Positions 25,059-33,398 are shown, numbered from the stretch's first letter. The stretch is DNA of 39,627 bases from Zwartia sp. (GCA_030653405.1 JAURZO010000096.1:1-39627); one strand, 5' to 3'. Notes: generated from the sequence alone by a model not told the origin. Numbers and translations are program-made.

Positions 25059-25882
25059 GTGCTGACCATATCAGCAAGACCAACAAGCAAAATAAAAACC
25101 ACCAGCATGGTCGCGACCTCAGAGCCGTTAAACATGCGCATAGAGTTATCCATTTGCTGCCCAAGTCCCCCCGCACCGACAAAACCTAAAACCGTCGAGG
25201 CACGAATGGCACACTCCCAGCGATAAATCGTATAGCTCGTGAGCTCAGTCGCGTTAGTTGGCAACACACTGTAAAAAAACGTTTGCACTCGACCGGCGCC
25301 ATTTCGTAGCATTGTCGTCGACACCTGACGATCCGCGCTCTCAAGAATCTCGCCATAGACCTTGCCCAACATACCGCCGTACGTCAAGGCAATGGCGAGT
25401 ACACCCGCCGCAGGACCTAATCCCACCACACGCACGAACACCAGCGCCCAGATCAACTCAGGAATGCTGCGCATCAAAATCAAGAGCCATCGAATGAGCT
25501 GACGAACAACAAACGGCAGCCGATTCATCTTGCCCGACAAGGACGAAACGGACAGCACCGTCGTCGATAGCAGTGTCAACGGAATGGCGAGCAGCAGTGC
25601 GATGAAGGTGCCCGCAGTCGCGATCGCAACAGTCCTCCATGCCTCTTTGGCGATCAACTGGAGGAACTCTGGGCTGAGAGAAGGTGGAAAAAATTCGGAA
25701 AGAAAATGACCCGTGACCTTAAGGTTTTCCGACTCAAAGAATACCCAGGGCTTGAACTCTGTGCTGACTAAGGCAGGCCACATGATGACGCCAGCCACGA
25801 TCGTCCAGAACACACGTTTCACCCACGCGGGATCTCGAAGCGAAGGCTTGAGTGATAGTGTGTCTATAGGTTGTGTTGTCAT
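25034..25882 (-). CDS. phnE: PhnE-like ABC transporter permease (first)
   Basis: A 282-residue permease paralogous to the next gene, with about six helices and the same coupling signature (RVQTFFYSVLPTNATELTSYTIYRWECAIRASTVLG). Two different PhnE subunits probably form a heterodimeric channel. The ATG at 25882 has no ribosome binding site; instead it is preceded by two five-codon ORFs, each ending in TGA that overlaps the next ATG, so ribosomes may reach it by re-initiation. The start region is a 14-base tandem repeat. The gene follows phnC after 49 bases. Confidence 0.88.
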   Translation of the reverse strand: MTTQPIDTLSLKPSLRDPAWVKRVFWTIVAGVIMWPALVSTEFKPWVFFESENLKVTGHFLSEFFPPSLSPEFLQLIAKEAWRTVAIATAGTFIALLLAIPLTLLSTTVLSVSSLSGKMNRLPFVVRQLIRWLLILMRSIPELIWALVFVRVVGLGPAAGVLAIALTYGGMLGKVYGEILESADRQVSTTMLRNGAGRVQTFFYSVLPTNATELTSYTIYRWECAIRASTVLGFVGAGGLGQQMDNSMRMFNGSEVATMLVVFILLVGLADMVSTWMRRVLR

Positions 25883-25910
25883 TGTTGTGTTGTCATTGTT
25901 GCGCTGTCAT
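25870..25910 (-). repeat. 14-bp tandem repeat forming stop-start mini-ORFs before phnE
   Basis: Three copies of a 14-base unit (core ATGACAACACAAC on the minus strand) begin at 25910, 25896 and 25882; the first copy differs at two positions. The copies at 25910 and 25896 encode five-codon ORFs (MTAQQ and MTTQQ) whose TGA stops overlap the following ATG. The third ATG is the phnE start. Confidence 0.85.
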
Positions 25911-25931
25911 GATTGCGTTGCCGTGATTGCC

Positions 25932-26777
25932 TCAAGAGCAACCCACGCGCACTTCAGCCTTGGCCGCAGGCATTTCAGCCAACACAGGTGGATGCTCAAC
26001 ACTCGCAAGTTCATACTCGAACTGCGCATACAACTCAGCCAGTCGCGCCTGGGTCACTTCTTTGCCAGGCAAATCGAATAATAATTTTCCGTCTCTGAGC
26101 CCCAGTACCCTGGGGAACGCATTAGTCGCAACCGACACTTGATGCAGCGTCGTTACCAGCGTGACGCCTCGTGCTGTCGCACCACGCAACAGAGTCGCAA
26201 TGGCTTGACGCGCCCGCACCGGATCCAGAGCGGAGAGCGGCTCATCGATCAGCCACAACCCTGCGGGTGCCAGCAATGCCCGAGCCAGACCGACCCGCTG
26301 ACGTTCTCCACCAGATAGGCGATCCACACGATCCCATAATTTTTCTTGTAAATCGAATTGAGTCAGCGCCTCTGAAACCTCCTCAACATACTGAGGATGA
26401 ATCAAATTCCTGATGCTTTGCCATAACGATAATGAAGGAAGTTTTGCGGCGCTCAGGGAGATCACCACTCTCTGCCTGGGCGGCAGAGGTGGCGTTTGTG
26501 GCGCATAAAATATTTTCCCGCGCAACGCCTGTAAAGCACGCGTTGAAAGCGCCCATGCTGAGCGTTGATTAAGCCTGACCTCACCTTGCTCGGGCTCAAG
26601 CGCGGCCCCGAGCAACTGCAAAAATGTTGTCTTACCTGCGCCAGATGGCCCGATCACCGCGACATGCTCTCCTGGCTGGATGACGAGCGATAAATTGTCG
26701 ATCGCTGCGCGTGCACCGGCCTGAGCAGCCGGATGACGCGCACTGAGTCCGACTAACTCAACATGCAGTCCAGACAT
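25932..26777 (-). CDS. phnC: PhnC-like ABC transporter ATPase
   Basis: A 281-residue ABC ATPase of the phosphonate-type importer family. Walker A is GPSGAGKTT (43-51). The signature is LSGGERQRVGLARAL and Walker B is LWLIDEPLSALDP, all intact. The start ATG overlaps the stop of the binding-protein gene by one base (TAATG), showing tight translational coupling. The stretch PQTPPLPPRQRVVISL between Walker A and the signature is proline-rich and a little unusual for PhnC. It energises import through the two PhnE-like permeases encoded downstream. Confidence 0.88.
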   Translation of the reverse strand: MSGLHVELVGLSARHPAAQAGARAAIDNLSLVIQPGEHVAVIGPSGAGKTTFLQLLGAALEPEQGEVRLNQRSAWALSTRALQALRGKIFYAPQTPPLPPRQRVVISLSAAKLPSLSLWQSIRNLIHPQYVEEVSEALTQFDLQEKLWDRVDRLSGGERQRVGLARALLAPAGLWLIDEPLSALDPVRARQAIATLLRGATARGVTLVTTLHQVSVATNAFPRVLGLRDGKLLFDLPGKEVTQARLAELYAQFEYELASVEHPPVLAEMPAAKAEVRVGCS

Positions 26778-27658
26778 TATTTGATCAGACCTGCACTGCG
26801 ACCCGCCACTTCGAGTCCTTTGTAGTTCTCAGGCGTTGTCGGTATGTATTTTGTCGCACGGTTCAGGGTGAGGATTTCTTTGCCTTCGGGAGTGTTCATG
26901 TCCAGTGCCAGCAACGCTTTCGTAATTTTTTCTCTCAGCTCAACCGGCATATCGCTACGCACCGACCAGTTGTAATTGTAATAAGGCGGCGTGGTGTAAA
27001 AAACATCAACTTTGCTGGTATCCACTTTCTTTTCATTGACGAACTTACGCCAGACAGTGATATCCAGAGCGGCCGCATCGACGCGACCGCTAACCACCGA
27101 AGCGATTGTCGCGTCATGCGCGCCCGAGTATGCAACCCGCTTGAAATCACGGTCAGGATCAACACCCGCTTCAAGCAAATAGGAACGCGGCATGAGATGA
27201 CCCGAGGTGCTGGACTGCGAACCAAAGCTCACCTGCTTACCTTTTAAATCAGCCAAACTCTTGATGCCTGAGTTCTTTTGCGTGATAAAAACCGATCTGA
27301 ATTGCGTATCTTCTTCGCGCTGAGCGATAGGTGTCACCATGCCACCTGAGCGAATCTGGGCTTGAACATAGGTAAAACCGCCAAACCAGACCAGATCAAC
27401 TTGCTTGTTGACCAACGCCTCGACCGCCGCGGGATAGTCGTTGACCGGAACAAAACTGACCTTCATGCCAGTGGTGCGCTCGAGATACTTTGTCAAAGGA
27501 CCGAATTTGCGGATTTGTTCCGTTGCCGCCTCTTCAGGAATCGTGGTCACGCGCAAGACCTGCTGTGCACTCGCCGTACCCGAAAATACGGTCAAAATAG
27601 CCAGAGAGGCGCACGCAACTCCACGCAAAAGCATTTGAGTCATTGAGGATACAGACAT
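26777..27658 (-). CDS. phnD: PhnD-family periplasmic binding protein (phosphonate/phosphite or selenate-type)
   Basis: A periplasmic receptor of about 293 residues with a signal peptide ending GTASA. The mature start LRVTTIPEEAATEQIRKFGP and the region LVWFGGFTYVQAQIRS are PhnD-family landmarks; KGKQVSFGSQSSTSGHLMPR is the anion-binding loop. From recall, the PEEAATEQIRKFGPL pattern resembles the branch labelled putative selenate-binding proteins as much as classical PhnD. The exact ligand is therefore open. Start choice is uncertain: ATG at 27658 follows GGGTGG, while 27688 and 27643 are alternatives. It is the first gene of the operon phnD-phnC-phnE-phnE and divergent from tctC. Confidence 0.85.
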   Translation of the reverse strand: MSVSSMTQMLLRGVACASLAILTVFSGTASAQQVLRVTTIPEEAATEQIRKFGPLTKYLERTTGMKVSFVPVNDYPAAVEALVNKQVDLVWFGGFTYVQAQIRSGGMVTPIAQREEDTQFRSVFITQKNSGIKSLADLKGKQVSFGSQSSTSGHLMPRSYLLEAGVDPDRDFKRVAYSGAHDATIASVVSGRVDAAALDITVWRKFVNEKKVDTSKVDVFYTTPPYYNYNWSVRSDMPVELREKITKALLALDMNTPEGKEILTLNRATKYIPTTPENYKGLEVAGRSAGLIK

Positions 27659-28025
27659 CGAAACCACCCGTTGGGAATGCGCACGCAACGCATTGGCATA
27701 TTAAAAACAAGATTACTCAAGCGATTTATGCGCCTGGCAACAAGAAAAATCAACAACAGTATAGAAGAGTGATCCGGCTTTATGCCCATAAACCCTTTTG
27801 GCCTAAGAATGCAAATAATGCGGCGCAGCATTTTTCCGCTCTACAGATAATCGTACATTTTTAGTCGAATCTATAGAGATTTTTAGTCGATCGTGCGTAC
27901 ATTTTGAGTACTTGCGAGATAATAGCGATTCAAGGTCTAAGTCGGACTATGTGGCGAACCGCGCGACTCAATTAAAAAGCCAACAACCCCACTTCAGATT
28001 TAATTCTCTTCAATCGGAGGCCTTC
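27659..28025. other. 367-base divergent control region between phnD and tctC
   Basis: This is the only gene-free stretch over 300 bases under my start choices. It is A/T-rich and contains three 22-base-spaced repeats (annotated separately) on the tctC side and a 6-base inverted repeat AATGCG/CGCATT at 27676-27694 on the phnD side. I see no ORF, tRNA or riboswitch-like fold in it. No convincing sigma-70 hexamer pair was found by eye. Confidence 0.6.
27857..27912. promoter_or_regulatory. Three helically phased direct repeats upstream of tctC
   Basis: ATTTTTAGTCGA occurs identically at 27857-27868 and 27879-27890, and a degenerate copy ATTTTGAGTACT starts at 27901, giving exact 22-base spacing (two helical turns). 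A flanking CGTACATTTT is also repeated at 27852 and 27896, 44 bases apart. The array ends about 115 bases before the tctC start, as expected for activator sites of an OmpR-type regulator (inference). Confidence 0.6.
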
Positions 28026-29018
28026 GTGCTGATAAAAACTCTGGCAACTGCAGGCGCTATCGCCCTGACTGCCTCAATCTCTCTGCTGTCACCCAGTGCA
28101 AACGCACAACCCGCCAAGCCAGAATGTATTGCCCCCGCTAAACCCGGTGGCGGGTTTGATCTGACGTGCCGACTTGCACAGTCTTCGCTGAAAGACAGCC
28201 AGGCCCTCAAAGATCCCTTGCGTATTTCATATATGCCCGGCGGTATCGGTGCGGTGGCCTACAACACCATCGTGACACAGCGCCCAGCTGAGGGTGGCAC
28301 GATCGTCGCGTTCTCGGGCGGCTCACTGCTTAACCTGGCGCAAGGTAAGTTCGGCAAATACAACGTCAACGATGTACGTTGGCTGGCCGCAATCGGCGCG
28401 GATTTCGGCGTGCTTGTTGTGCGAAACGACTCGCCCTTTAAGGATCTGAAGAGTGTGATGACCGCTCTGCAACAGGATCCGACAAAAGTCGTGTTTGGCG
28501 CTGGCGGTTCAGTCGGCAGCCAGGACTGGATGAAGGCGGCACTGACAGCTAAAGCTGCTGGGGTGGATTACAAGAAGATGCGCTTTGTGGCCTTTGAAGG
28601 TGGCGGCGAAACCGCGACAGCACTGCGTGGTGGACACATTCAGGTGATGATGGGCGATGCGGCCGAGGCAGCCACTCTGCTCGATAGCGGCGCACCGATT
28701 CGCGTGCTGGCCATCTATCATGATAAGCGCCTGCCAGGCAAGCTTGCAGATGTTCCCACCGCAACGGAACAAGGCTACAAAATCAACTGGCCAATCATTC
28801 GCGGCTTTTATTTGGGACCCAAGGTCTCAGACAAAGACTACAACTGGTGGGTTGATGCCTTCAAAAAGACAATGGCTACGCCTGAGTACGCCAACCTGCG
28901 CACACAGCAGGGCTTGTTCCCCTTCGACATGACGGGTGCCGAGCTTGACCGCTATGTCAAAGAGCGCGTTAAAGAATACGCAGAACTCGCCGACACGTTT
29001 GGTCTGATGAAAAAATAA
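28026..29018 (+). CDS. tctC: Tripartite tricarboxylate transporter receptor TctC
   Basis: A 330-residue periplasmic receptor for citrate-like tricarboxylates. The start is a GTG at 28026, chosen because GGAGG lies 5 bases upstream and it begins the signal peptide (ending SANAQ); the frame extends upstream to 27912 with no signal-like sequence. The mature start PECIAPAKPGGGFDLTCRLAQ and the segment ISYMPGGIGAVAYNTIV are typical of true TctC proteins and differ from orphan Bug receptors. It heads a complete tctC-tctB-tctA set. A hairpin with T-run separates it from tctB. Upstream phased repeats suggest regulation by a two-component system such as TctDE, though no such genes are in the window. 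Confidence 0.92.
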   Translation: MLIKTLATAGAIALTASISLLSPSANAQPAKPECIAPAKPGGGFDLTCRLAQSSLKDSQALKDPLRISYMPGGIGAVAYNTIVTQRPAEGGTIVAFSGGSLLNLAQGKFGKYNVNDVRWLAAIGADFGVLVVRNDSPFKDLKSVMTALQQDPTKVVFGAGGSVGSQDWMKAALTAKAAGVDYKKMRFVAFEGGGETATALRGGHIQVMMGDAAEAATLLDSGAPIRVLAIYHDKRLPGKLADVPTATEQGYKINWPIIRGFYLGPKVSDKDYNWWVDAFKKTMATPEYANLRTQQGLFPFDMTGAELDRYVKERVKEYAELADTFGLMKK

Positions 29019-29029
29019 CTGACGTCACT

Positions 29030-29067
29030 GCGCTAGACAGACCCTTAGTCTGTCTAGCGCTTTTTTT
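29030..29067 (+). terminator. Terminator/attenuator between tctC and tctB
   Basis: GCGCTAGACAGA (29030-29041) pairs with TCTGTCTAGCGC (29049-29060) over a 7-base loop, then seven T residues. The form is that of a full intrinsic terminator, yet it lies inside the tctCBA unit, so partial read-through would give more receptor than membrane subunit. Confidence 0.88.
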
Positions 29068-29091
29068 ATTTCTAAACGTCAGAGGTAATCA

Positions 29092-29535
29092 ATGACTCTT
29101 GATGATCGAAAACTTGGCGCACTGGCGCTTGCACTCGCCGCTTTTCTTGCCTGGTTTGGCTACAGCCTGGAAGCGGCCTTTTCTTATGAACCCATAGGCC
29201 CCCGAGCCTTTCCCCTTTTGATCGCGTCCATCATTGCACTGTGTGGGCTGCGTCTCGTCATTAAGGGCGGCAACCCGGTCGCGCCCAACAGCCACGGCGC
29301 CAATGCCAGGATCTGGCTGATGATCGCCATTTTGAGTGGCTATGCCATGACGTTCCAGCTGCTCGGCTTCATCATTTCGACCGCAATCATGACAACCTTG
29401 GTCGGCCGCCTGTTTGGTGGCACCTGGATCAAAGCAATCATCGGCGGATTGGGAATGGGTATTCTGTTTTTCGTTCTCTTTGACCGCTTACTTGACGTGG
29501 TCCTTCCCGTTGGTGTTCTTGGAGCCTATCTATGA
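29092..29535 (+). CDS. tctB: Tripartite tricarboxylate transporter small subunit TctB
   Basis: A 147-residue inner-membrane protein with four hydrophobic helices, matching the TctB family in size and in the segment YEPIGPRAFPLLIASIIALCG. The ATG at 29092 has AGAGGT upstream. TctB is the poorly conserved accessory membrane subunit that pairs with TctA. Its stop codon overlaps the tctA start by four bases (ATGA), so the two are translationally coupled. Confidence 0.92.
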   Translation: MTLDDRKLGALALALAAFLAWFGYSLEAAFSYEPIGPRAFPLLIASIIALCGLRLVIKGGNPVAPNSHGANARIWLMIAILSGYAMTFQLLGFIISTAIMTTLVGRLFGGTWIKAIIGGLGMGILFFVLFDRLLDVVLPVGVLGAYL

Positions 29536-31040
29536 GCGGTACTTTTGAACAACTCGGCATTGGTTTCGGCGTCGCCTTCACGCCGCTCAACCTTCTCGTC
29601 GCGGCACTCGGCTCATTTTTCGGCACGATCGTGGGCGTGTTGCCCGGACTCGGACCCATCAACGGCGTGGCGATGCTCATCCCTATCGCCTTCGCGATGA
29701 ACCTGCCTCCCGAGACCTCACTGATTCTGCTTGCCGCAGTTTATGTGGGGGCCGAATACGGCGGCCGCATCACATCCATTTTGCTCAACGTACCGGGCGA
29801 GGCCGCCGCGGTCATGACGACACTCGATGGTTACCCTCTCGCCCGTCAAGGTTTAGCCAACGTCGCACTGTCCCTTTCAGCCTGGTCCTCCTTTATTGGT
29901 TCTCTGGTCGGTGTGATCGGCATCGTCTTCTTTGCGCCGATGCTTGCGTCTTGGGCTCTGGCCTTCGGCCCAGCCGAATACTTCGTATTGATGGTCTTCG
30001 CTTTTTGCGCACTGACCAGCCTGCTTGGCGAGAGCCCTGTCAAAGGGGTGTTAGCGGCCATGATCGGCTTGGCGATTTCCACAGTTGGTGTGGATGCCAA
30101 CTCCGGCGTCTATCGCTACACTTTTGATCATCCAAACCTATCTGATGGGATCGCCTTTGTCGTCGTCGTTATCGGACTCTTTGCTGTCGCTGAAATGCTG
30201 CAGATGCTTGAAAATTCGCTCACCGGTATATCCATTAACGTGCCGCCCAGTGTGCGTAAGATGTTCAATTTCAAAGAGCTGAGATTCACGTGGTGGAGTA
30301 CGTTCAGAGGTTCAGTGCTCGGATTTTTCATCGGCGTTCTGCCCGGGGCAGGTGCGAGTGTGGCCTCCGCCGTCACCTATGCGAATGAAAAAAGACACTA
30401 CGAAAGCCGTGATCCCGATGCGAAATTCGGACGGGGTGACTTGCGCGGTCTTGCTGCACCAGAGGCCGCCAATAACAGCGCGGCGACGGGCTCTTTCATT
30501 CCCATGCTAACCCTAGGCGTACCCGGCTCGGGCACAACGGCAGTCATGATGGGGGCACTCTCGCTCTACAACATCACGCCAGGTCCGGTTTTGTTCGATC
30601 AGCAGCCTCAACTTGTCTGGGGTCTCATTGCCTCGCTCTTTGTCGCTAACCTGATGCTGCTGTTTATGAACATCCCCATGGTGCGTATTTTCGCCTCCAT
30701 GCTAAAGGTCCCACCATGGCTACTCGTACCCGGCATTCTGGCCATCAGCTTTGTCGGTGTGTTCGCGTTGCACTCGGCCACCTTTGATCTGGGTCTGGTA
30801 GTTGCAATTGGCGTGATCGGCTATATCTTGCGCAAGATGGGGCTGCCAATGCCGCCATTAGTACTTGGAGTTGTGCTGGGTGAAATGATGGAGCAGAACC
30901 TGCGCCGAGCGCTTTCCATCACCAATGGTGAGTTAAATATTCTATGGAACAGTCCAATCAGCATAGGCCTGTGGACGGCCGCTGTCGTCGTGGTGATCGG
31001 ACCGAGTCTGTATCGACGCTTTAAAGCATCCAGAACCTAA
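29532..31040 (+). CDS. tctA: Tripartite tricarboxylate transporter large subunit TctA
   Basis: A 502-residue inner-membrane protein with about twelve helices. The two inverted-repeat family motifs are GTIVGVLPGLGPINGVAMLIP near residue 35 and GFFIGVLPGAGASVASAVTY near residue 265; the acidic and Asn-rich segment PEAANNSAATGSFIPMLTLGVPGSGTTA (from about residue 310) follows. TctA carries the transport path for the receptor-delivered tricarboxylate, driven by an ion gradient. The full set tctC-tctB-tctA is intact, and a bidirectional hairpin follows. Confidence 0.94.
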   Translation: MSGTFEQLGIGFGVAFTPLNLLVAALGSFFGTIVGVLPGLGPINGVAMLIPIAFAMNLPPETSLILLAAVYVGAEYGGRITSILLNVPGEAAAVMTTLDGYPLARQGLANVALSLSAWSSFIGSLVGVIGIVFFAPMLASWALAFGPAEYFVLMVFAFCALTSLLGESPVKGVLAAMIGLAISTVGVDANSGVYRYTFDHPNLSDGIAFVVVVIGLFAVAEMLQMLENSLTGISINVPPSVRKMFNFKELRFTWWSTFRGSVLGFFIGVLPGAGASVASAVTYANEKRHYESRDPDAKFGRGDLRGLAAPEAANNSAATGSFIPMLTLGVPGSGTTAVMMGALSLYNITPGPVLFDQQPQLVWGLIASLFVANLMLLFMNIPMVRIFASMLKVPPWLLVPGILAISFVGVFALHSATFDLGLVVAIGVIGYILRKMGLPMPPLVLGVVLGEMMEQNLRRALSITNGELNILWNSPISIGLWTAAVVVVIGPSLYRRFKASRT

Positions 31041-31073
31041 CGGATAAGCTCCTTAAAGAGCCTTAAAAACTTG

Positions 31074-31126
31074 GGCACCGTCAAAATGTTGTAGATGTCA
31101 TGTGACAACATTCTGAAGGTGCCTTT
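31074..31126. terminator. Bidirectional stem-loop between tctA and bug
   Basis: GGCACC (31074-31079) and AATGTTGT (31085-31092) pair with ACAACATT (31105-31112) and GGTGCC (31118-31123), giving a long two-part stem with an internal bulge and a TTT tail. It lies between convergent genes and can serve both. Confidence 0.7.
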
Positions 31127-31139
31127 GCCTTGGTTTGTA

Positions 31140-32135
31140 TTACTTCTGCTTTAGATTCAGTGACTCAATCAGTGAAGTCCACTTAGCCTCATCACGCTTG
31201 AGATTTGCCGTGACGACTTGGGGTGTCGACGTCGACAAGTTAATCCCGAGCTGGCTTAAGCGCTGACGCAATTCGTCATCCTTGCCGAGTTCTTGCATGG
31301 CACCTGACAACTTGTCCTGCAAGCCTTTGTCCAAGACGGCAGGCGCAATCAGCGCCAACCAGAATGTCGCTTCGAAATCTTTGGTACCCAGCGCTTCGTT
31401 CATGGTCGGCAAGTCTGGCAAGGTCGACATCCGTTCGAGCGATGTCACGGCCAGGCCGCGCGTCTTGCCACTCGAAATAAAGGGCATCGCTTCGCTTGCG
31501 GCAGAAAACATCATTTGAACCTGACCACCAATCATGTCCTGAGCGGCTGGCATCCCACCCTTGTAGTGCGCCACCACCATTTTTAAACCAAACTGCTTGA
31601 TGAAGTATTCGGCAGCAAGGTGATTGATCGATCCAACACCCGAGGTTCCGATGGCGTACTTGTCTGGATTCTTTTTGATCAATTCAACGAGTTCTTTTGC
31701 GTTATTGACCGGGAGATCTTTGTTGGTCTGCAAAACAAACGGCGCCGTCATCATCATCGAAATCGGTGTAAAGCTCTCATAGGGCTTGTAGTTGACGGCA
31801 CCTTGAAGCGCGGAGTTGATCACCAGCGATACTGGCGCGGCATAGAGCGTATAGCCATTCGGTTTTTGTCCGGCCACATAGGTGCTCGCAACGGTCGAAG
31901 CAGCACCTGCTTTGTTTTCGATCACCATATTGGCGCCGAGCTTCTTACCCAACGCAGCAGCAATCGCTCGACTAGAGACATCACTTACGCCCCCTGCGGG
32001 GTAAGGCACGATGAACTTCACAGGATCTTGAGGATAAGAGGCTGCAGATTGGGCAGTCGCGGCCAACGGCGAAGCCAGTATTCCGAAGGCTGTCGCCGCT
32101 AAAATCAAACGAGCACGCACATTATGTTTTTGCAT
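31140..32135 (-). CDS. Bug-family periplasmic solute-binding protein
   Basis: A 331-residue Bug/TctC-family receptor with a signal peptide of about 28 residues (ending ATAQ). Landmarks are YPQDPVKFIVPYPAGGVSDVSSR at the mature N-terminus, QKPNGYTLYAAPVS and AHYKGGMPAAQDMIGGQVQMMF. GGAGA lies upstream of the ATG at 32135. It follows the DSD1-family enzyme gene by 42 bases on the same strand, so the pair is probably one transcript: receptor and catabolic enzyme for the same or related compound, perhaps a hydroxy- or D-amino acid (inference). No TctAB is attached. Confidence 0.9.
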   Translation of the reverse strand: MQKHNVRARLILAATAFGILASPLAATAQSAASYPQDPVKFIVPYPAGGVSDVSSRAIAAALGKKLGANMVIENKAGAASTVASTYVAGQKPNGYTLYAAPVSLVINSALQGAVNYKPYESFTPISMMMTAPFVLQTNKDLPVNNAKELVELIKKNPDKYAIGTSGVGSINHLAAEYFIKQFGLKMVVAHYKGGMPAAQDMIGGQVQMMFSAASEAMPFISSGKTRGLAVTSLERMSTLPDLPTMNEALGTKDFEATFWLALIAPAVLDKGLQDKLSGAMQELGKDDELRQRLSQLGINLSTSTPQVVTANLKRDEAKWTSLIESLNLKQK

Positions 32136-32177
32136 TTATTTTGTCTCCAAATATTTTTTTAATTAAATAACCAACTT

Positions 32178-33293
32178 CTAAAGCGCCGCACCTCTTGCGG
32201 CAATCGGCCAGACCTCCTCGACCTTGCCATTGCGATAACAAATCAATTCATCATAAAGATTCACAGTCGGGTCGCAATGTCCGGGCACCAACAGGAGGGA
32301 GTCTCCAAGCGCCGGCACATTTGCCTTCGCGGTTTGCAACACCCCATGTTCATCGCTCGCTTTGGTGTACTGCACACCAGGCAGCTGCCAGACAATCGGC
32401 ACCCCTGAATCCACGCTGGAGGCTTTCAATCCCGCATCGACAACGGCACGCTCAGCCGTTGGGCGGCTCAAGACAGCAGTCTTTACAAACAACGCATGCT
32501 CAAACCGGATGTCCCGGGGACCGCTTTCATTCTTGGCGTAATCACCATCCATGAAAATGTAGGAGCCCGCCTGAATTTCATTAAATACCCCTGAGTCACG
32601 CTCGAGTACGACCGAACCTGTCCCGGCACCGGTAATCCGCTCGACTTTAATCCCCAGCTTCTCAATCGCGGTGCGCATCTTTGAAGCAATGCTGCTCGCG
32701 CTGGCGATCGCAGCCTGACGCTCTTCGGGTTTGCGGTAATGCTGCGCACTACCGTGATAGCACTGCAAGCCCATAAACCGCAGATAAGGGGCCGCATCGA
32801 TTTGCTCCGCAAGCGCCGTGACCTCCTCAACCTGACTGACCCCACAGCGACCCGCCCCCACATCAACCTCGATATAAACATCGAGCATCACCTGGCGCGC
32901 GCCACTCGCCTGCGCGAGTTGTGTGACTTGGTCTGGGTGATCGACCAACACCCCCACTCTGGCGCGTTCAGCCAAATCGAGCGCATGGCCAATCTTTTTT
33001 AAACCAACGACTTGATTGGTGATCAGCACATCAGCGACACCCGCCTCCACAAACCTCGCGGCTTCGCTGACTTTTTGACAACAAATGCCCACGGCACCAA
33101 GCTTTATTTGACGCAAGGCGATCTCCGGACACTTATGGCTCTTCGCATGCGGGCGCAGCCGCATCGTGCTCGAAGCAAGCGCTTTTTGCATACTTGAAAG
33201 ATTGCGCTCAAAGGCATCCAGGTCCAATACCAGTGCAGGTGTGTCGATATCTTCGAAGGCATCGCCAGGATGCGCGGCTTTCCATGGGGACAT
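32178..33293 (-). CDS. DSD1-family PLP enzyme (D-threonine/3-hydroxyaspartate aldolase or D-serine dehydratase-like)
   Basis: A 371-residue fold-type III PLP enzyme with an alanine-racemase N-terminal barrel. The PLP lysine is Lys51 in RPHAKSHKCPEIA. The C-terminal metal site of this family is present as GHCDPT (His339, Asp341). MLDVYIEVDVGAGRCG and the FMGLQCYHGSAQH segment are typical barrel elements. Members cleave D-threonine or 3-hydroxyaspartate to an aldehyde and glycine, or dehydrate D-serine or D-threo-hydroxyaspartate; sequence alone does not separate these. No bhcA, bhcB or bhcD neighbours are present, so the beta-hydroxyaspartate cycle is not supported here. It is divergent from an ABC importer operon across a 116-base region. 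Confidence 0.88.
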   Translation of the reverse strand: MSPWKAAHPGDAFEDIDTPALVLDLDAFERNLSSMQKALASSTMRLRPHAKSHKCPEIALRQIKLGAVGICCQKVSEAARFVEAGVADVLITNQVVGLKKIGHALDLAERARVGVLVDHPDQVTQLAQASGARQVMLDVYIEVDVGAGRCGVSQVEEVTALAEQIDAAPYLRFMGLQCYHGSAQHYRKPEERQAAIASASSIASKMRTAIEKLGIKVERITGAGTGSVVLERDSGVFNEIQAGSYIFMDGDYAKNESGPRDIRFEHALFVKTAVLSRPTAERAVVDAGLKASSVDSGVPIVWQLPGVQYTKASDEHGVLQTAKANVPALGDSLLLVPGHCDPTVNLYDELICYRNGKVEEVWPIAARGAAL

Positions 33294-33379
33294 GTTGATT
33301 TCTCGCTCAGTACGAAAGGGCTGCTGAAAATGAATAGGCTACCATTAAGATCTGGTAAAAATTCATTCAAATTGAGCAT

Positions 33380-33398
33380 AGTCTGAAATTTTCAGACT
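33380..33398. promoter_or_regulatory. Perfect 19-bp palindrome upstream of ABC operon
   Basis: AGTCTGAAATTTTCAGACT has two perfect 9-base arms around one central base and ends 11 bases before the ATPase start codon, in the divergent region shared with the DSD1-family gene. The ATPase gene has no clear ribosome binding site, so the site may be a repressor operator over the promoter or early transcript. The regulator is unknown. Confidence 0.55.

Noticed and set aside
32195..32554. Long open frames opposite real genes (for example 119 codons opposite the DSD1-family gene)
   Set aside because: They have no ribosome binding site, no recognisable domain and lie antisense to well-supported genes.
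32178..33293. Beta-hydroxyaspartate cycle locus
   Set aside because: Only the aldolase-like gene is present; the aminotransferase, dehydratase and iminosuccinate reductase genes of the cycle are not seen.
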